NCBI GenBank assembly: GCA_051294375.1
Contig: CM119264.1
Location: 18,209,454-18,273,453 of the forward strand
Source of the DNA: Paraspadella gotoi
Lineage: Eukaryota; Chaetognatha
DNA length: 64,000 bases
Direction of reading: 5' to 3'
The position numbers were made by a program, and so were the translations under genes. The first letter of the stretch is position 1. The number at the start of each line of letters is the position of its first letter. Below are positions 12,918 through 25,570 of this stretch, piece by piece. The notes beneath the pieces were generated by a model. The model made no database searches and was not told the DNA's origin. It saw only the letters and a list, made by a program, of their open reading frames with translations.

Positions 12918-15900
12918 TTCTCTCTAAAATTTCCGAGTGGCGCGCCATAAAAACTCATGGGCCGTGAAAACCGGGCTGAGGAACCAGGCGAGACTTTCTT
13001 TGGGTCGAGTGGGGAAAAGGAACGTCGGGGTTAAGGAGGAGGAGGAGGAGGAGGGATGGAGACAAAATGGCAAAGAAGTTGAGGAGGAGGAGGAAGAGGA
13101 GGAGGGGATGATAAAGTGATGATGACGAGGCAAGGAAATGTAAGAAAGCAAAGGAGCGGAGAAAGTCTTTGAGTTTGATATAGAAAAAAAAACGAGAATC
13201 ATTGTTTGATTAAAACCAAGTCGAATTGTTTAAACTTTATGCATAAGATTATAAGTATAAGATAAATTTATATACATACATCCTTAAATGGCGATAGACG
13301 AAGCCAGAGAGATTTTTGCGACGTATCTACTTATATCTAAAACATTTATCTGTCGCCCTCGGGCACTCTCTCTTCAGTCTCTCTCTCCCCGCAATCATTT
13401 CCGACTCTTTGCCGTTTCTCCCCTTCCTCTCACCTTCCCCTCCACCACGGCCCCCTTCACTCTCCGTTGCCCGCCGTGGAAATGGGCAGCGGCGGTGTGG
13501 GTTGTAATAACAAAGGTCAGAGTTCCTCGCGCTTTCTTTTTCTTTTATTGCGCTTTGCAGTTTTATGAGAAATGGCTACTCAACGCGGCGAGGGGTTTCC
13601 GAGGAAGGAGAAAGATTGAGAGAAGGGTCGAAGTTGACCCGTTGGAGCGCGGTAGGGTGAAGAAGGACATTAAGGGGTAGGTTAATGTTGAGGACTCGGG
13701 AGACAGTATGGAGTGAGGTAAGACGAAATTGGGAGAGGACGGCAGATTATTAAGAATAAGAAGAATCGATAATTAAATATCAGTAATTCAGGTTGAATAC
13801 TTTAAGATTGCTCTTTTGCCAAAAAAAATTTTTTTTTTTTTGTCAAATTTTTTTTTTTCAGTTACAAGTTTATATTTTTATGAAAAAAATCATATATTTC
13901 GATTTTTTTAAGGAGTGATGCTTAATAACTTTAAAACTCTCCATTCTACATCCGGGATTATCAATGGTTTCATTTTTTTACATATATGTTTTCTGAGGTA
14001 TTGAGCGTTGATGCCACGACTCGTCCAAATGTTATCGAAATATATCGAAAAACAAGTGGCTCGAAATGGGCGAGCCGATCGAAAATGGAAGCGGAAGATT
14101 ATCTTTGGAAGAAGATGGGAAGAAGAAGAACAAGAAGAAGAACAAGACGAAGAGACAAATTGAGTTGTGGCCGCGCGAACAGAGACAGAGACGGAGAGAG
14201 GGATGTATAGAGAGAGGGGTGAAAAGTGGAAGAAGAAATACAGAGAAAGTCGGAAAAAGCGACGATGATAACACGAAAATGAGAGGAAGAATTCTCGAAA
14301 GGGACATCGCGAACCCACAAGAGAGAATGACGTATATGCAAAGTGCGAAAATCTGGAATGAAGAAAATCAAAAGGAAATCGGACAGAATGAGGGACAGAT
14401 GGGCGTGAGGAAATGTGGAAAAGGAAAAATTGAATGAAAACGGAGGGATGAGGAAAACAGAGAGTAAGAGAAGATCAAAAGCAGAGAAAAGAAAATTAAA
14501 GAAAGGAGCCTGAAAAGGGGAAGAAATAAAGGAGAAATAATGCAGGAATAGAAGAAAAGAAAATTAACAGGAACAAAATAATTTTTTTTAAAGTTTAAAA
14601 TAACAGTTTCGAAGAAAGAAATATGAATTGAAAGATATACAGTGAAACGTGTTCTCCAGAGTCGCTGACAGCGTCTAATTAGAAAAGACATGAAGGCTGA
14701 ATGCGAAACAATAAAACGGGAAACAGTGAGACAACTAGAAACCAACCCAAAACAAGTAAAACGCCGCAATAAATTAAAAAAAAGGGAGATGTATATGGTG
14801 ACGCCCAGTGACGCAGTGACGGGTGTAACGCGACCCGAGGGGGAATAGAGAGAGAAAAGAGAGCGACGCGGAGAGAAGAAGGGACAAAAAGATGATTGAG
14901 TCCTCGGATTACAGCTACAGGGTGGTTTTTTCCACAACCAGATTTTTGAAGCTCTACAGGATTAATTTTTTCGAGTGTTTTAGCCGGCAGGAATCTGTTT
15001 TTTGGTTGTAAATATTTTAGTTTTTCTTCCGATCATTTAGAAATTATACAATATACATTCCCGTGACAAGTGTTATGAATAATTAAAACAAACTCCGTTT
15101 CAACTGGAACTCACTTTCCTTTTTCACTCTGTCCATCGCATTCTTACCATCTCTCACTCCGTAACACCCGCGGGCCTTGGGTCTCCCGTTTCATTTCATG
15201 GGCCGTTGACGATCTATTGTATATCACGACCGAGCGCAGTTCCTCGTTTATCTTTCGGCGTTGCACTTCCGGTAGTCAGGGTGATGGTGGGCGTTTGTTG
15301 GGCGGGGTGCTCCTAGTATGACCGGGCGTTGCTGATTGGAAAATGGCGTCGTGGGTGACAAAGGATAAACGATAAACGATGAAACGTGAATCAGGGGGAG
15401 GAAGTTCCCACGAACCGGGTCAAAAGTGTGGCCCGTGTGTTGGCTCGGGAGGTCGTTCAAAAAAGGACCAGGCCGCCTCCGACGCCGACGATTCATGAAC
15501 TCCGTCGTACAGAATCTAAATGGCCGATTGGCTGATTATCGGTGGCAAACGTTGACTGAACCACGCGGTTTAGCCCGTTGGCCTATTGGCCCGTTGGCCC
15601 GTTGGCCCATTGGCCAGTCAAACGATCGATGGATGTCGTTATTGTGACGTCGTTACTTGATTTAGTTTTGTCATTCATTTCTTGTCATGACATTCGAACA
15701 ATCGCTTCCGATCCCATGTGACTATTTGACTGTTTGTACTGCAGTTTCTCTTGACTCTTCCATTCTATTCCGTCGTTTGTAATCAGTTTATTCGTCACCT
15801 ATTTTTCAGGCCGAATCAAACGTCAGGGGAAAAAAATGAAAATACATGAATGAGGCCGCCCTAGTAAATAATTATATGTTTATTTGCAAATTGACAATGT

Positions 15901-16158
15901 TTACGCATATACGTACTATGTTTTGCGATGCATCCCTGTCCTTTCGTGACGGGTTAATAAAAGCGATATATACCACCATGGTGCCACTAAAAACTCCCTC
16001 TGCCGCGGAGCGAAAACAAACAACAGCAGATCAGCAGGGACAGCGGCAGCAGCAGCGAAAGCAAGCCGCGTTAAAAACTTCACCAAGACGAATCCATCAG
16101 CTACCTTTTTTATTTATTGTTTTTTGAACTTTGACCCGTGCGTACACCTGTAGCGCTA

Positions 16159-16220
<62 letters not shown>

Positions 16221-16600
16221 TTTTATTCTGCAATATTTACTCGACGTTCTCGAGTCATTTTCCAAAGAGGTTGGCGAGACTTTCTCCCCACGAAGAATGT
16301 CGTCGCCATCGTCGTTGATATCGTCGTCGCCATCGTCGTCTTCGTCTTTGTCTTCGCTTTCGTCGCTACTTAATCATTGTCATCGTCCATCTTAATATTC
16401 TAGATTGTCAATGCGTTTTAAAATTAAATATTTTAGAGAAAAGGTTTTTATTTGTTGCAAACAATTAAAAACGTACATGTTTCGACTCTTTGCTTTCGAG
16501 ATTTTATCACCACTGTCTGCAATGTTTACAAAATTAAATATACAACTATTCGTTTTTTACTTAATATTAGTAAATTAATAAAAAAAAAAAAAGAGTGTAG
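11871..16600. other. Non-coding intronic stretch
   Basis: No gene supported. It holds a short CTTCCCGGC-type tandem array near 12190-12270, GAT/GAC triplets at 12778-12810, (CT)n at 12882-12914 and 16163-16217, a GTTGGCCC/ATTGGCC ten-base array at 15570-15620, and a degenerate hammerhead-like copy at 16472-16512. Long open frames here are low-complexity products of GA-rich DNA. Confidence 0.6.
16472..16512 (-). ncRNA. Degenerate hammerhead-like repeat copy
   Basis: The minus strand shows GGTGATAAAAT, a partial stem, then GAGTCGAAACATGTAC. The flank TTGTTGCAAACAA matches the copy at 4976. The core is mutated, so it is a family member rather than a plausible ribozyme. Confidence 0.3.
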
Positions 16601-16689
16601 GTTTATTCTCAACGAATCTCAACTTATCAAACTTTAACTGTTGTCATTATTTTTTAGTCATCCATATTTATCATGCATGCGATGGGCGT

Positions 16690-16795
16690 GATCTTCTTCT
16701 TCTTCTTCTTCTTCTTCTTCTTCTTCTTCTTCTTCTTCTTCTTCTTCTCCTTCTCCTTCTCCTTCTCCTTCTCCTTCTTCTTCTTCTCCTCCCCT
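16690..16795. repeat. (TTC)n microsatellite
   Basis: TTC triplets with TCC interruptions over about 105 bp, in no supported gene. Confidence 0.9.
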
Positions 16796-17035
16796 AATGG
16801 ATATTCCTTGTATTTGAAGCTTCAGTTTGTCGCTCCTCTTCAAATGCGATTATGATGAAAATTCAATTAGCGTCGATTCCGGAGCCTCGAAGGGCGGAAG
16901 GGGAAGCGGCGGAGTGGCAGGGTAAGGGAATTTAAGGGTCGGGGGAAAGAAGGTGGTCGAAGGGGCTGGCTAGGAGAACGGTGAAAGATATTGAATCCTA
17001 AACTTAATAGGGAGAGAAAAGAAAACGGATAAAGC

Positions 17036-17040
<5 letters not shown>

Positions 17041-17119
<79 letters not shown>
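17041..17119. repeat. (GA)n microsatellite
   Basis: Pure GA tract of about 78 bp. Confidence 0.9.
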
Positions 17120-17121
<2 letters not shown>

Positions 17122-17710
17122 TGTATTGACGCCTTTGAAAACCGACGAGCAAATAATGAGGAAATAATTTGGCGCCAAAAAAACGTCGCGAAAGATTGAG
17201 AAAGAGACCGTCGTGGTCGTCGTCATCACATCATCTTTGTCCCCACCAACGCGCGCCGTTTCGAGCCTTCTATTGGGCGGGCGGCGCGCTCGGAGGAAAA
17301 AACAAACAGAGTGAAAAAGTTGATCGTCTCCTCTTTTCTCGCCTCCCGTGGTTTTCGGCGGAAAAGGGTGGATCTGGTTGAGCGAGCGGAGGGATTTACT
17401 GGGATTCTTTAATCTTTAAGTTAAAAGAAAATGTCATGCTTAGTTTAGGGACCGAATGTTTAATTTGGAATGAAATCCTTTTAATATTTTTTAATGAGAG
17501 TGAGAAAAGGTTTATGATAAGGATAACGATGCTGGGCGAGTTGTGGGTCGATGAAAGTGAATGGTACATTTTAAAAAAGAAATAATTAAAAAGTAGGATA
17601 AATAAAAAAGTAAATTTTTACGTGGGAGTCTTATCCCTTTTGGTAAAAAAAACATACATAACTTTGATCCCTCCTCAAAATATTATCAATTGCCACCCCT
17701 TTCTGTTCAG

Positions 17711-18300
17711 CCTCTTAGATATTATGATTTTTCATTAATTACTTTCTAACAGGAATGATGTGTGATATCTATTAGAAAATTAGGACAGATTGTAATCTAA
17801 CCTTGTGTTGTATTGATGCTCCCTCTATTTCCAGAAGACAACGCTGACCTGCCCCTCCGAAAATGAGTTATTAGATATAATGATAAGTAAAAAAAAGCAA
17901 TATATATATAATTAAATAATATAAATTAAAGTGTAAAACCTTCAAAAGATTTAAAAATAGAAATAAGTGAAACAACTAATTTTAAAAATTTTCATATTGA
18001 GGCGATATATTACGTCGCTTTTGTTTTTTACAAGTTTATGAAAGTCTGAAGAAAATAATTTGAAAAAATAAAGAAAGAACGAAAATTTTTCAAGAAGAGC
18101 AAAAAACGTTTTTCTTTCCGGAAAAGTTTTGAAGGAACGATTCTCAACTCGTTTCCCATGTTTTTCCATATGTTTTTCATCCTTTCCACTTATTTTTCCT
18201 TCGTTTCCTTTCACGTGTCCCTGCTCTTTTTTTTCCTTCTTCGCGCACCATTAAATTACCAAACAAAGTTTCTCACCTCCTCAAAACATTTTCTCTCGCT

Positions 18301-18331
<31 letters not shown>

Positions 18332-18949
18332 NNNNNNNNNNNNNNNNNNNNNNNNNCCTGCTTAGATTTATGATTTTTCATTAATTGACTTTTCAACAGG
18401 AATGATGTGTGATACTATTAGAAAATTAGGACAGATTGTAATCTAACCTTGGTTGTATTGATGCTCCTCTATTTCCAGAAGACAACGCTGACCTGCCCTC
18501 CGAAATGAGTTATTAGATAATGATAAGTAAAAAAAGAAATAATATATAATTAAAATAATATAAATTAAAGTGTAAAACCTTCAAAAGATTAAAAATAGAA
18601 ATAGTGGAAACAACTAATTAAAAATTTTCATATTGAGGCGATATATTACGTCCGCTTTTGTTTTTTATACAATTTATGAAGAGTTGAAAAAATAATTTGA
18701 AAAAATAAAGAAAGAAGAAAAAATTTTTCAAGAAGAGCAAAAAACAGTTTTTCTTTCCGGAGAAAGTTTGAAGAAACGATTCTCAACTCGTTTCCCATGT
18801 TTTTTTCCAATGTTTTTCATCCTTTCCACTTATTTTTCCTTCGTTTCCTTTCACGTGTCCCTCTCTTTTTTTCGCCTTCTTCGCGCACCATTAAATTACC
18901 AAACAAAGTTTCTCTCACCTCCTCAAAACATTTTCTCTCGCTAATTGAG

Positions 18950-19026
<77 letters not shown>
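17711..19026. repeat. ~620-670-bp segment duplicated across a 25-N gap
   Basis: Positions 17711-18331 and 18357-19026 align end to end, both starting near CTTAGAT and ending in a (GA)n tract, with many one-base indels between them. The gap lies inside the GA tract of the first copy. The indel-rich divergence suits two erroneous or allelic reads placed in tandem. Confidence 0.75.
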
Positions 19027-19029
<3 letters not shown>

Positions 19030-20993
19030 GTATGAATACAATGATGAGTTCTAGGGAGTATTTTAAATGAGAAAAATTCATCCGTTTAAATGCAGCGTCG
19101 TGAAAATGTAAGATGGAGTAAATTTGTGTTCACTCTTGTAAAATATCCTCGCGAGCGAGGAAAAATAAAGGCTTTTTCGCTGCTATGTTTGTAACTTCTT
19201 ATATTTTCTTCATAAATAAATAAAATCAAAGAAAAATTGATGTGACTCGACTGAGTCGCTTCTCGATTTAAACTTAAAGTCAACCGATATGAAGTCGCTG
19301 ATTGAAGATTCGCCAAACAGATTTTTTTTTCAAAAAGCGTCGTCTCAATCAGTATTCCGGAAACGCTCTGAAGGCGTTGCCCCACCAGAAGCCCGTCTAC
19401 TGCTTTGCGCTAAGTTATTTTGGTTTTATTTTAGGGTTGGCTGTTTGGAAACTATACGAGAGTTTTGCACCAAGCAGAAAGAAAAAAGAAAAAATAACAA
19501 AAAACTTAGGAATTTTCGAAAAGAAAGTAAATATCGCTATTAAATCGAAAGGAAAAAGTGGCGCAAAAGAGAAAAAAAGCGAAAAAAATAAAAGCAGAAG
19601 GAAAGCATTAAAAAGAAAAAAAAAGGGTTTAAGAAAAAGAAATAATACGAAACTGGTAAAAAAATGGCAAAGAGAGAAAAAAAAAAGGCAGTGAAACTCG
19701 TGTACTCGAAATTCATAATTATTTATGCAGGAATGCCGGGAGCGGGTTGCGAGGATGGTGGCGAGTTGGGACGAGGGGGCGGAGAAATCGTGAGAGGAAG
19801 ATATCGAAGAAGAGGGGAGGATTGGTGAGAACGAAGAGGTCCTCTAGCGGTGAGGTGAAAGACTTCACAAAGACCGAGGGTGAAGAGCGGGGGTTATGGA
19901 TCCGAGGCACGTTTTAGAATTTAAGGCTTTGGAACGGTTTCATGTATCTCTCGCTTCCGACGACGCCTTTGCCAACCATCTCTTTATCCTCATCCTCCTG
20001 CCTCTGTCTTTTTTTCCTCGTTCTCTTCCTCCCTTTGTCTTAATCTAATGGTCTTATTACTCCTCCTGTCTTCAATCTTTATCGAGCTTTTCCAGCCTCT
20101 CTTTCTTCTTTTTTGTCTTTTCTCCCTCTTTCTTTCTCTTTCTTTTCTCTTACTTCCTCCGCTTCCTCTTTATCGCCCTTTCCGTTCCTGTCTCCCTTAT
20201 TTTTCTCTTACTGTCTTACTGTTTTTCTCTTCTCGTGCTCCTTTTCTCTATCTTTCTCTTAATGCCTGTCTTCCTTTTTATCGCTCTCTACCCACTCTTC
20301 GTCCTCATCTCACCACATCTCTCGAACTTTATTTCCCTCATTCTGCTCTTGTTCTCCTCTTAGGGAGATGCGGCGCCCAAGCGGTGGTCCGCACGAACGT
20401 CTTCCTTTTCTTTCCTCCCCTGACATGAGCCTATGATTTTCTTTTTGTTCTTCTTTCATTTATTCGCTGTTTTTTTTTCTTTCTTCATTTGCTTTTGTTC
20501 GCTCAACTCATCGAATTAGCCTCTAATATAAAGAAATATGAACTGGACTGTTAGAAAGTCTCGAATTAATTTCGTTTTGAGAGCTTGATTTGGCTTTAGA
20601 ATGTTTTAAGTTTTTCCTTGTACTTGCTTCTCCTTGTTTTCAAACGGCACGCGAACAACCATCGATATTTTTGAAAGGCAACAGAATCTGGCCGCCAATC
20701 CGCCATCTTTATTTTCTCCCGGAATCTCATCACCGGATTTCCGGCCAAGGGATTTTTCATCAGTTTTCCGGAAATGAAGAAGATTCTCTGGTCGACGAAG
20801 ACGACGACGAGCACGACGACGACGACAAAGAGGACGTCGACGACGACGAAGAGGATGTCGACGACGACGAAGAGGACGTCGACGATGTTGTAGAAGTTAA
20901 CGAAGATGGTGTGGACGACGACGACAACACGGTTGACGCTTAGCGCATTAGCGGAGCTATTCACTTCATTACTACTCAGATTTTAAAATCCTT
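19027..20993. other. Non-coding stretch, pyrimidine-rich in part
   Basis: A C/T-rich segment (19970-20420) yields only low-complexity Leu/Ser/Phe frames. GAC-triplet-rich DNA (20795-20900) yields a poly-acidic frame. No supported gene. Confidence 0.55.
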
Positions 20994-22452
20994 TATTCTA
21001 TCTAGAAAAAGTTTTAGAAACATTTTTTAATTGAGGATAGGATATCTACTCGAAAACTTGCTCGTTTTTTTTAAAAAAATCACGATGTTTCAGATTCTCA
21101 CTTAAATTTCCTTTCAGTTGCTTCCTTTCACATTTTTCGGTAGATCCAACCGTATAAAGTTAGAGGCAAAATAAGAATTGCTACCCTCAAGTGGAAAAAA
21201 TGGACGGAAAAAAAATCGCCCTTTAGTTTCCACAATTCTTCGGGTATTGAGATTATTTGTTTCTATTTTTCAAATTGAGTATTATTTTTTTCTTTTTTTA
21301 AATTTGGTTATGCCGAATAGACAGCCTCTCTTTGGTTCCATAAAGGTGCAATTGTTAATAGTCTCTGAGGAAAAGAGGGAAAGACGCAACAATTCATCAG
21401 CAATTGACTTTTGGAATCCTCGTTCCACCATTGCAAAATTTTTACGGCGATACAACAAATCAAAAAATTGGTGTGTCAGCACGCTTGGGGAAGACCAAAT
21501 AGTACCACACCAGCTTCAAGACCAGATTCTCTGAAAGACTCTGCTTACGGGATCGAAAAAAAAGTCGGCGTGTCTGAGTGAATAAGGAATGGAGGAAGGA
21601 GGAAAAGCTACAAAGCCACCGCGTTAATGCTTGATCGGAAGAACGGTTCAACAACCGTCTGGTGCAGCAGGATTTTCAGTCGTACACCTCGAAAGACAAG
21701 CTTAAAGACAGAGAAAATCAAAGCAAAGGTCTTCAAGTTTGCCACAAGATCATCTCCATTTGGTCCGTCGCTGACTGGTCAAAGGTGCCTTCTCTGATGA
21801 ATCGTGGATTCAGATTCGAGAAAATGGCAGGTTGCAGTTATTCTGCGTCGGCCTTGGTGAGCTTTTCTCCGGAGGTTTCGCAACTAACAACAAAGCACGC
21901 GCGCAAAATCATGGTCTTTGGTGCATCACAAGGACGAAAAAAAGCAAGCTGGTTTTTGTTCAATGGCACCATCAATGCAGTACGTTATCCAGGAACATAT
22001 AAAAAAGGGCAAACATAAAACTTTTCTGAGCGCGGAAATCGTGGGATCCTATCGCTTTATGGAAGACGGAGATACTGCGCATAGACCGCTTACGACGAGC
22101 AGTTGGCATGCCAATCTCATATACTTATTCTCTGGTTGGCGGGGAAACTCCCCCGATCTCAATCCAATTGAATCGCTGTTTGGTCGCGATGAAAGATGCA
22201 AAGTCAGAGAACTCGCAACATCAACATCGGGCTGAAAAGAATTGCGCTTAAAGGTGTGGAAAAAACATTTTCACCTTTCGTACTCAATCGCTTTACGATA
22301 GCATTGCCCAGACGAATGCAGGCAGTGGGTCGATGCCCGATGGGAGACAACCAAATATTTGAGAATGTTTTACCCATGTTTGTGTATTTTTTTTTGAAAG
22401 AAATGAACTTTAAAAAAAATGTTTCTAACTTTTTTCCTAGATAGTAGAATAG
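20994..22452 (+). mobile_element. Decayed Tc1/mariner-type transposon
   Basis: The ends form an imperfect inverted repeat of about 40 bp: TATTCTATCTAGAAAAAG at the left, and the reverse complement TATTCTACTATCTAGGAAAA of 22452 leftwards. Both then share GTTAGAAACATTTTTT-like sequence. The broken transposase frame lies between. Length and end structure suit a Tc1-type element; I could not fix the TA target duplication with certainty. Confidence 0.6.
21310..22232 (+). pseudogene. Tc1-type transposase, frameshifted
   Basis: Fragments in different frames follow the order of a Tc1 DDE transposase. An HTH-like SEEKRERRNN and RSTIAKFLRRYNKS come first. FSDESWIQIRENGRLQLFC (about 21797-21855) carries the first catalytic Asp, then comes FMEDGDTAHRPLTTSSWHAN with the second Asp, and last GNSPDLNPIESLFG with the final acidic residue. 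Frames switch at least twice and stops intervene, so the gene is dead. Confidence 0.8.
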
Positions 22453-22694
22453 TTTGAGCATTCATGCTTTTAATTTCGTCATTTAAAGATAAAACCTTTT
22501 CACACCAATCGTCCAATACAATTAGCGAAAAATCGCCTTAAGTTACGGGGAAAAGAGTTTTAAAAGTGTTCAACGATTGGCAGTGTTTTGGAACGCTCCC
22601 TGTAATCCTTTAACCTTTGGGAGACACTTGTTCCTCTGATTCGCCAGTTCGTCTGAGTCGAAATGTTAAGCGCTTTGTCAGGACTCAGATCATC

Positions 22695-23095
22695 CGTGAG
22701 TAAAGGGAGAAAAGAAACGGAGGAAGGAGTGAACGAAGGGAGAAAAGAACGAAGGAAGGACGTGAACGAAGGGAGAAAAGAACGGGAGAAGGAGTGAATA
22801 GGGGAGAAAAGAAACGGAGGAAGGACAGTGAACGAGGGATGAAAGAAGGAGAAGGGAACCAAGGAAAGAAAGGGAGGACAAAAGAGAAGAAGAAACGAAG
22901 GGAGAAAGAAACGGGAGGAAGATCCAGAGTGAACGAGAGAGAAAGAAACGGAAGGAAGGAGTGAACGAGGGGAGAAAAGAAACGGAGGAATGAGTGAACG
23001 AAAGGAGAATAGAAACGGAGGAAGAAGTGAACGAAGGGAGAGAGAAACGGAGGAATGAGTGAACGAATGGAGAATAGAAACAGAGGAAGAAGTGA
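22695..23095 (+). repeat. Minisatellite, ~34-bp purine-rich unit
   Basis: About a dozen imperfect copies of a unit containing GTGAACGAAGGGAGAAAAGA and AACGGAGGAAGGA. The reverse strand gives a spurious Ser/Phe/Leu frame. Confidence 0.85.
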
Positions 23096-23099
23096 GAGT

Positions 23100-25017
23100 G
23101 GAAAGGTTGATTTAAAGGAAGTAGGCTATCATGAAAAAATAGAAGCAACAGATAAGAGATAAGATGTATCAAAATGTATAGCCATAGGAAATTGTTAAAA
23201 GAATAAAAAGTTAAATTATTTAAATAAAGATTTAAATTACTCACTTATTACAGAGAAGGCAAGAGGGGGCAAAAAGGGCAAAGATGGAAAAAAAGAAAAA
23301 GAAAAGGATAGGACAATGTTGACTTTGTGGGAATGGGAAAAGAATATGAAGAATTTTTTTTTTTTTTTTTTTCTGAAATAAAAAAGACAATTTGACAATT
23401 AAGACAATAAGAAGATTAAACGATTAAACGATGAGTATTGAGCAAGAAAAATTGCACTAATGGCACTAAAAATAAAATTCAAACAATTAAGGATCATTGC
23501 AGACATTGAAGAAGAAGACATACTATAAGTTAAGACAAAGTAGAGGATAAAACGGGGAGGCGGACTGGTTTCGATAAATGATTTCACAAATTCCAGTGTT
23601 TAAATTGTTTATTTCATAACTTTTATCCTCTAGACCACCCTATTATTTTCCTTTGCCCACTTCTCTTATATTTTCACTGCGATAATGTTAACTAATAATT
23701 TTTTTATTAATAAAAAAATATTTTGACTTGTCTTATCTCCAAATCTCAGCTTCAACTTTCCCTTCTGACATTCTCTTTTGCAAGAGGTCAACTAGGGCGA
23801 ACTGCACTCGAAAATTCTGGCCAGCTCCCGAATTGCCTTTGTTGCTTTCATGTTATCGTCCTGATTTTCGAATCTGAGAACCAGATTTCTACACGGGTTT
23901 TGAGATGAACACACACAAGCTTTAAAAATACATGATTACCAACTGATCTCAAAATATCTTTTTTAAAATGTCGTTGGTTGATAAGAGTAATATTGAGAAA
24001 AAAACCAGAAAAAAATGTATTTAGAACCACTGCGGAATTTTTATTACCGTATTTTCAGAGAGCTGTACAACAAAGAGCTCGACTTGGGAAATTCTTTTTT
24101 CGACGCATTCTTTCCAGTGTGTCTGCGGTTGCGTGTGTTTGCAAAAGGTTTTAACTTATGACCCGGCGATAATCGAGGCGTATGGAATCGCCAGTCTGAG
24201 GACAAAAAGAGACAGGGAAGGGGGAGAAAGAGAGAGAGAGAGAGACCGAGAGAGGATGGAGACGAGAAGAGAGACGAGAGAGAGAGAGAGAGAGAGAGAA
24301 TGTGAGGGAAAGAAAGAAAGGTTCGCCTCACCCTTTATATTCGATTTTCAAAGATTGGATGAGGTTATAGTGTAAAGGGGTTAGCGACACGATATAACCA
24401 TGATAGGGCCGACTAATTGAGGTGGCGCGTCGCTAAAAGGTGGCGGTTAAGGGTTAAAAAAAAGGGGGAAGATTTTGGGGAAGAGTATGGGAAGATAAAA
24501 GACTTGGAAATTGCAATAGAATACTAATTAGTATATACTATACTATACTATGTATACTATATTAATGTCACTGGTTTTAAAAAAAGAGTATATTGTCGTC
24601 GCCACATTTTTAAAGTATAAGAAATACCTGAAGGTGACGTAATTTTCATCTTCGTCGTCGTCATCTTCGCAATTCGTCGTCGTCGTCGTCGTCGTCGAGG
24701 ATGTTTATCTGATGAGAGAGAAGGAACACAACTTTGAACACAGTCACGGACATTCCTATAGACTCAATGAGCTTTTTCGCCGACATGGGGTTGAGGGCGG
24801 GCGAGTTTCTCTGCCAGGGCTTAGGGGGAAAGGGAATGGGAAAAGGGGTCGGCGTACGGAGGAAGTTGACCGAGCGATAAGAGAGTGATGAGTTGGCTAA
24901 CTGAATGGCGAGGGCTTCGTGGTCGTCCTCATTGATAAGACCGAACAATGGAGTTGAGGCGCGGAAAAGGAGAACAGCAAGAACTTTGCCATAGTTTTTT
25001 TTCTATGCAAAATGAAG

Positions 25018-25048
<31 letters not shown>

Positions 25049-25067
25049 AGAGAGGAGAGAGAGAGAG

Positions 25068-25098
<31 letters not shown>

Positions 25099-25413
25099 TA
25101 AGGATAAGTGTGAAGATAATCTTGGGGAAAAAACTGAGTAATATTTGCCTATTTAGAATAGTGATAAGGATACCAAAAAAAGGCCCCCAAAAAAATCGGT
25201 CGAATCGGTTCTGTGGCGTGACGCGGCACTCGAGAAAAAAAGGGCGCGACTTTTTGTTTTAAAATTCCGGTTAACGACGGAATTGGAAGAAGGAAATAAA
25301 AAGAGGCTCAATCAAAGGGCGAAGGTTGTTGGAGAAAAAGAGAGGAAGAACGAAAATACCCTGAGACGAGGTTCGCTGATCGTGACTTGGCGAACAATGT
25401 GAATTTAACGTAT
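23100..25413. other. Non-coding stretch; one weak minus-strand coding candidate
   Basis: AT-rich, with GA-rich tracts at 24229-24300 and 25022-25100 and (GTC)n at about 24650-24700. On the minus strand 24948-24710 gives FGLINEDDHEALAIQLANSS and SYRSVNFLRTPTPFPIPFPP, which are not low-complexity, but I recognise no family and see no acceptor. It might be an isolated exon. Confidence 0.35.
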
Positions 25414-25570
25414 TGTGGCGGTATATTCACACCGCCTCACGTCCACCATCGTTCAGCCAATACCATTGAATCAGATGCGGAACACACCATCCCCTTGTGT
25501 TCCGTTCACAGTCCTAACGACTTCCCTCTGCGTTGGCAAAGCGAGACCGTCCTAGGGTAACCTCGCCAGT
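25414..25570 (+). mobile_element. Partial TIR element, copy A (left end plus core)
   Basis: A terminal module (TGTGGCGGTATATTCAC through GTTCAGCCAA, 25414-25461) is followed by a core at 25509-25570 (AGTCCTAACGACTTCC, TTGGCAAAGCGAGACCG, CCTAGGGTAACC). The same core occurs at 59377-59438, there followed by the terminal module in inverted orientation. Together they imply an element with ~48-bp inverted ends. Confidence 0.55.

Noticed and set aside
22690-23244. 184-codon minus-strand frame rich in Ser, Phe, Leu
   Set aside because: Translation of the 34-bp purine-rich minisatellite.
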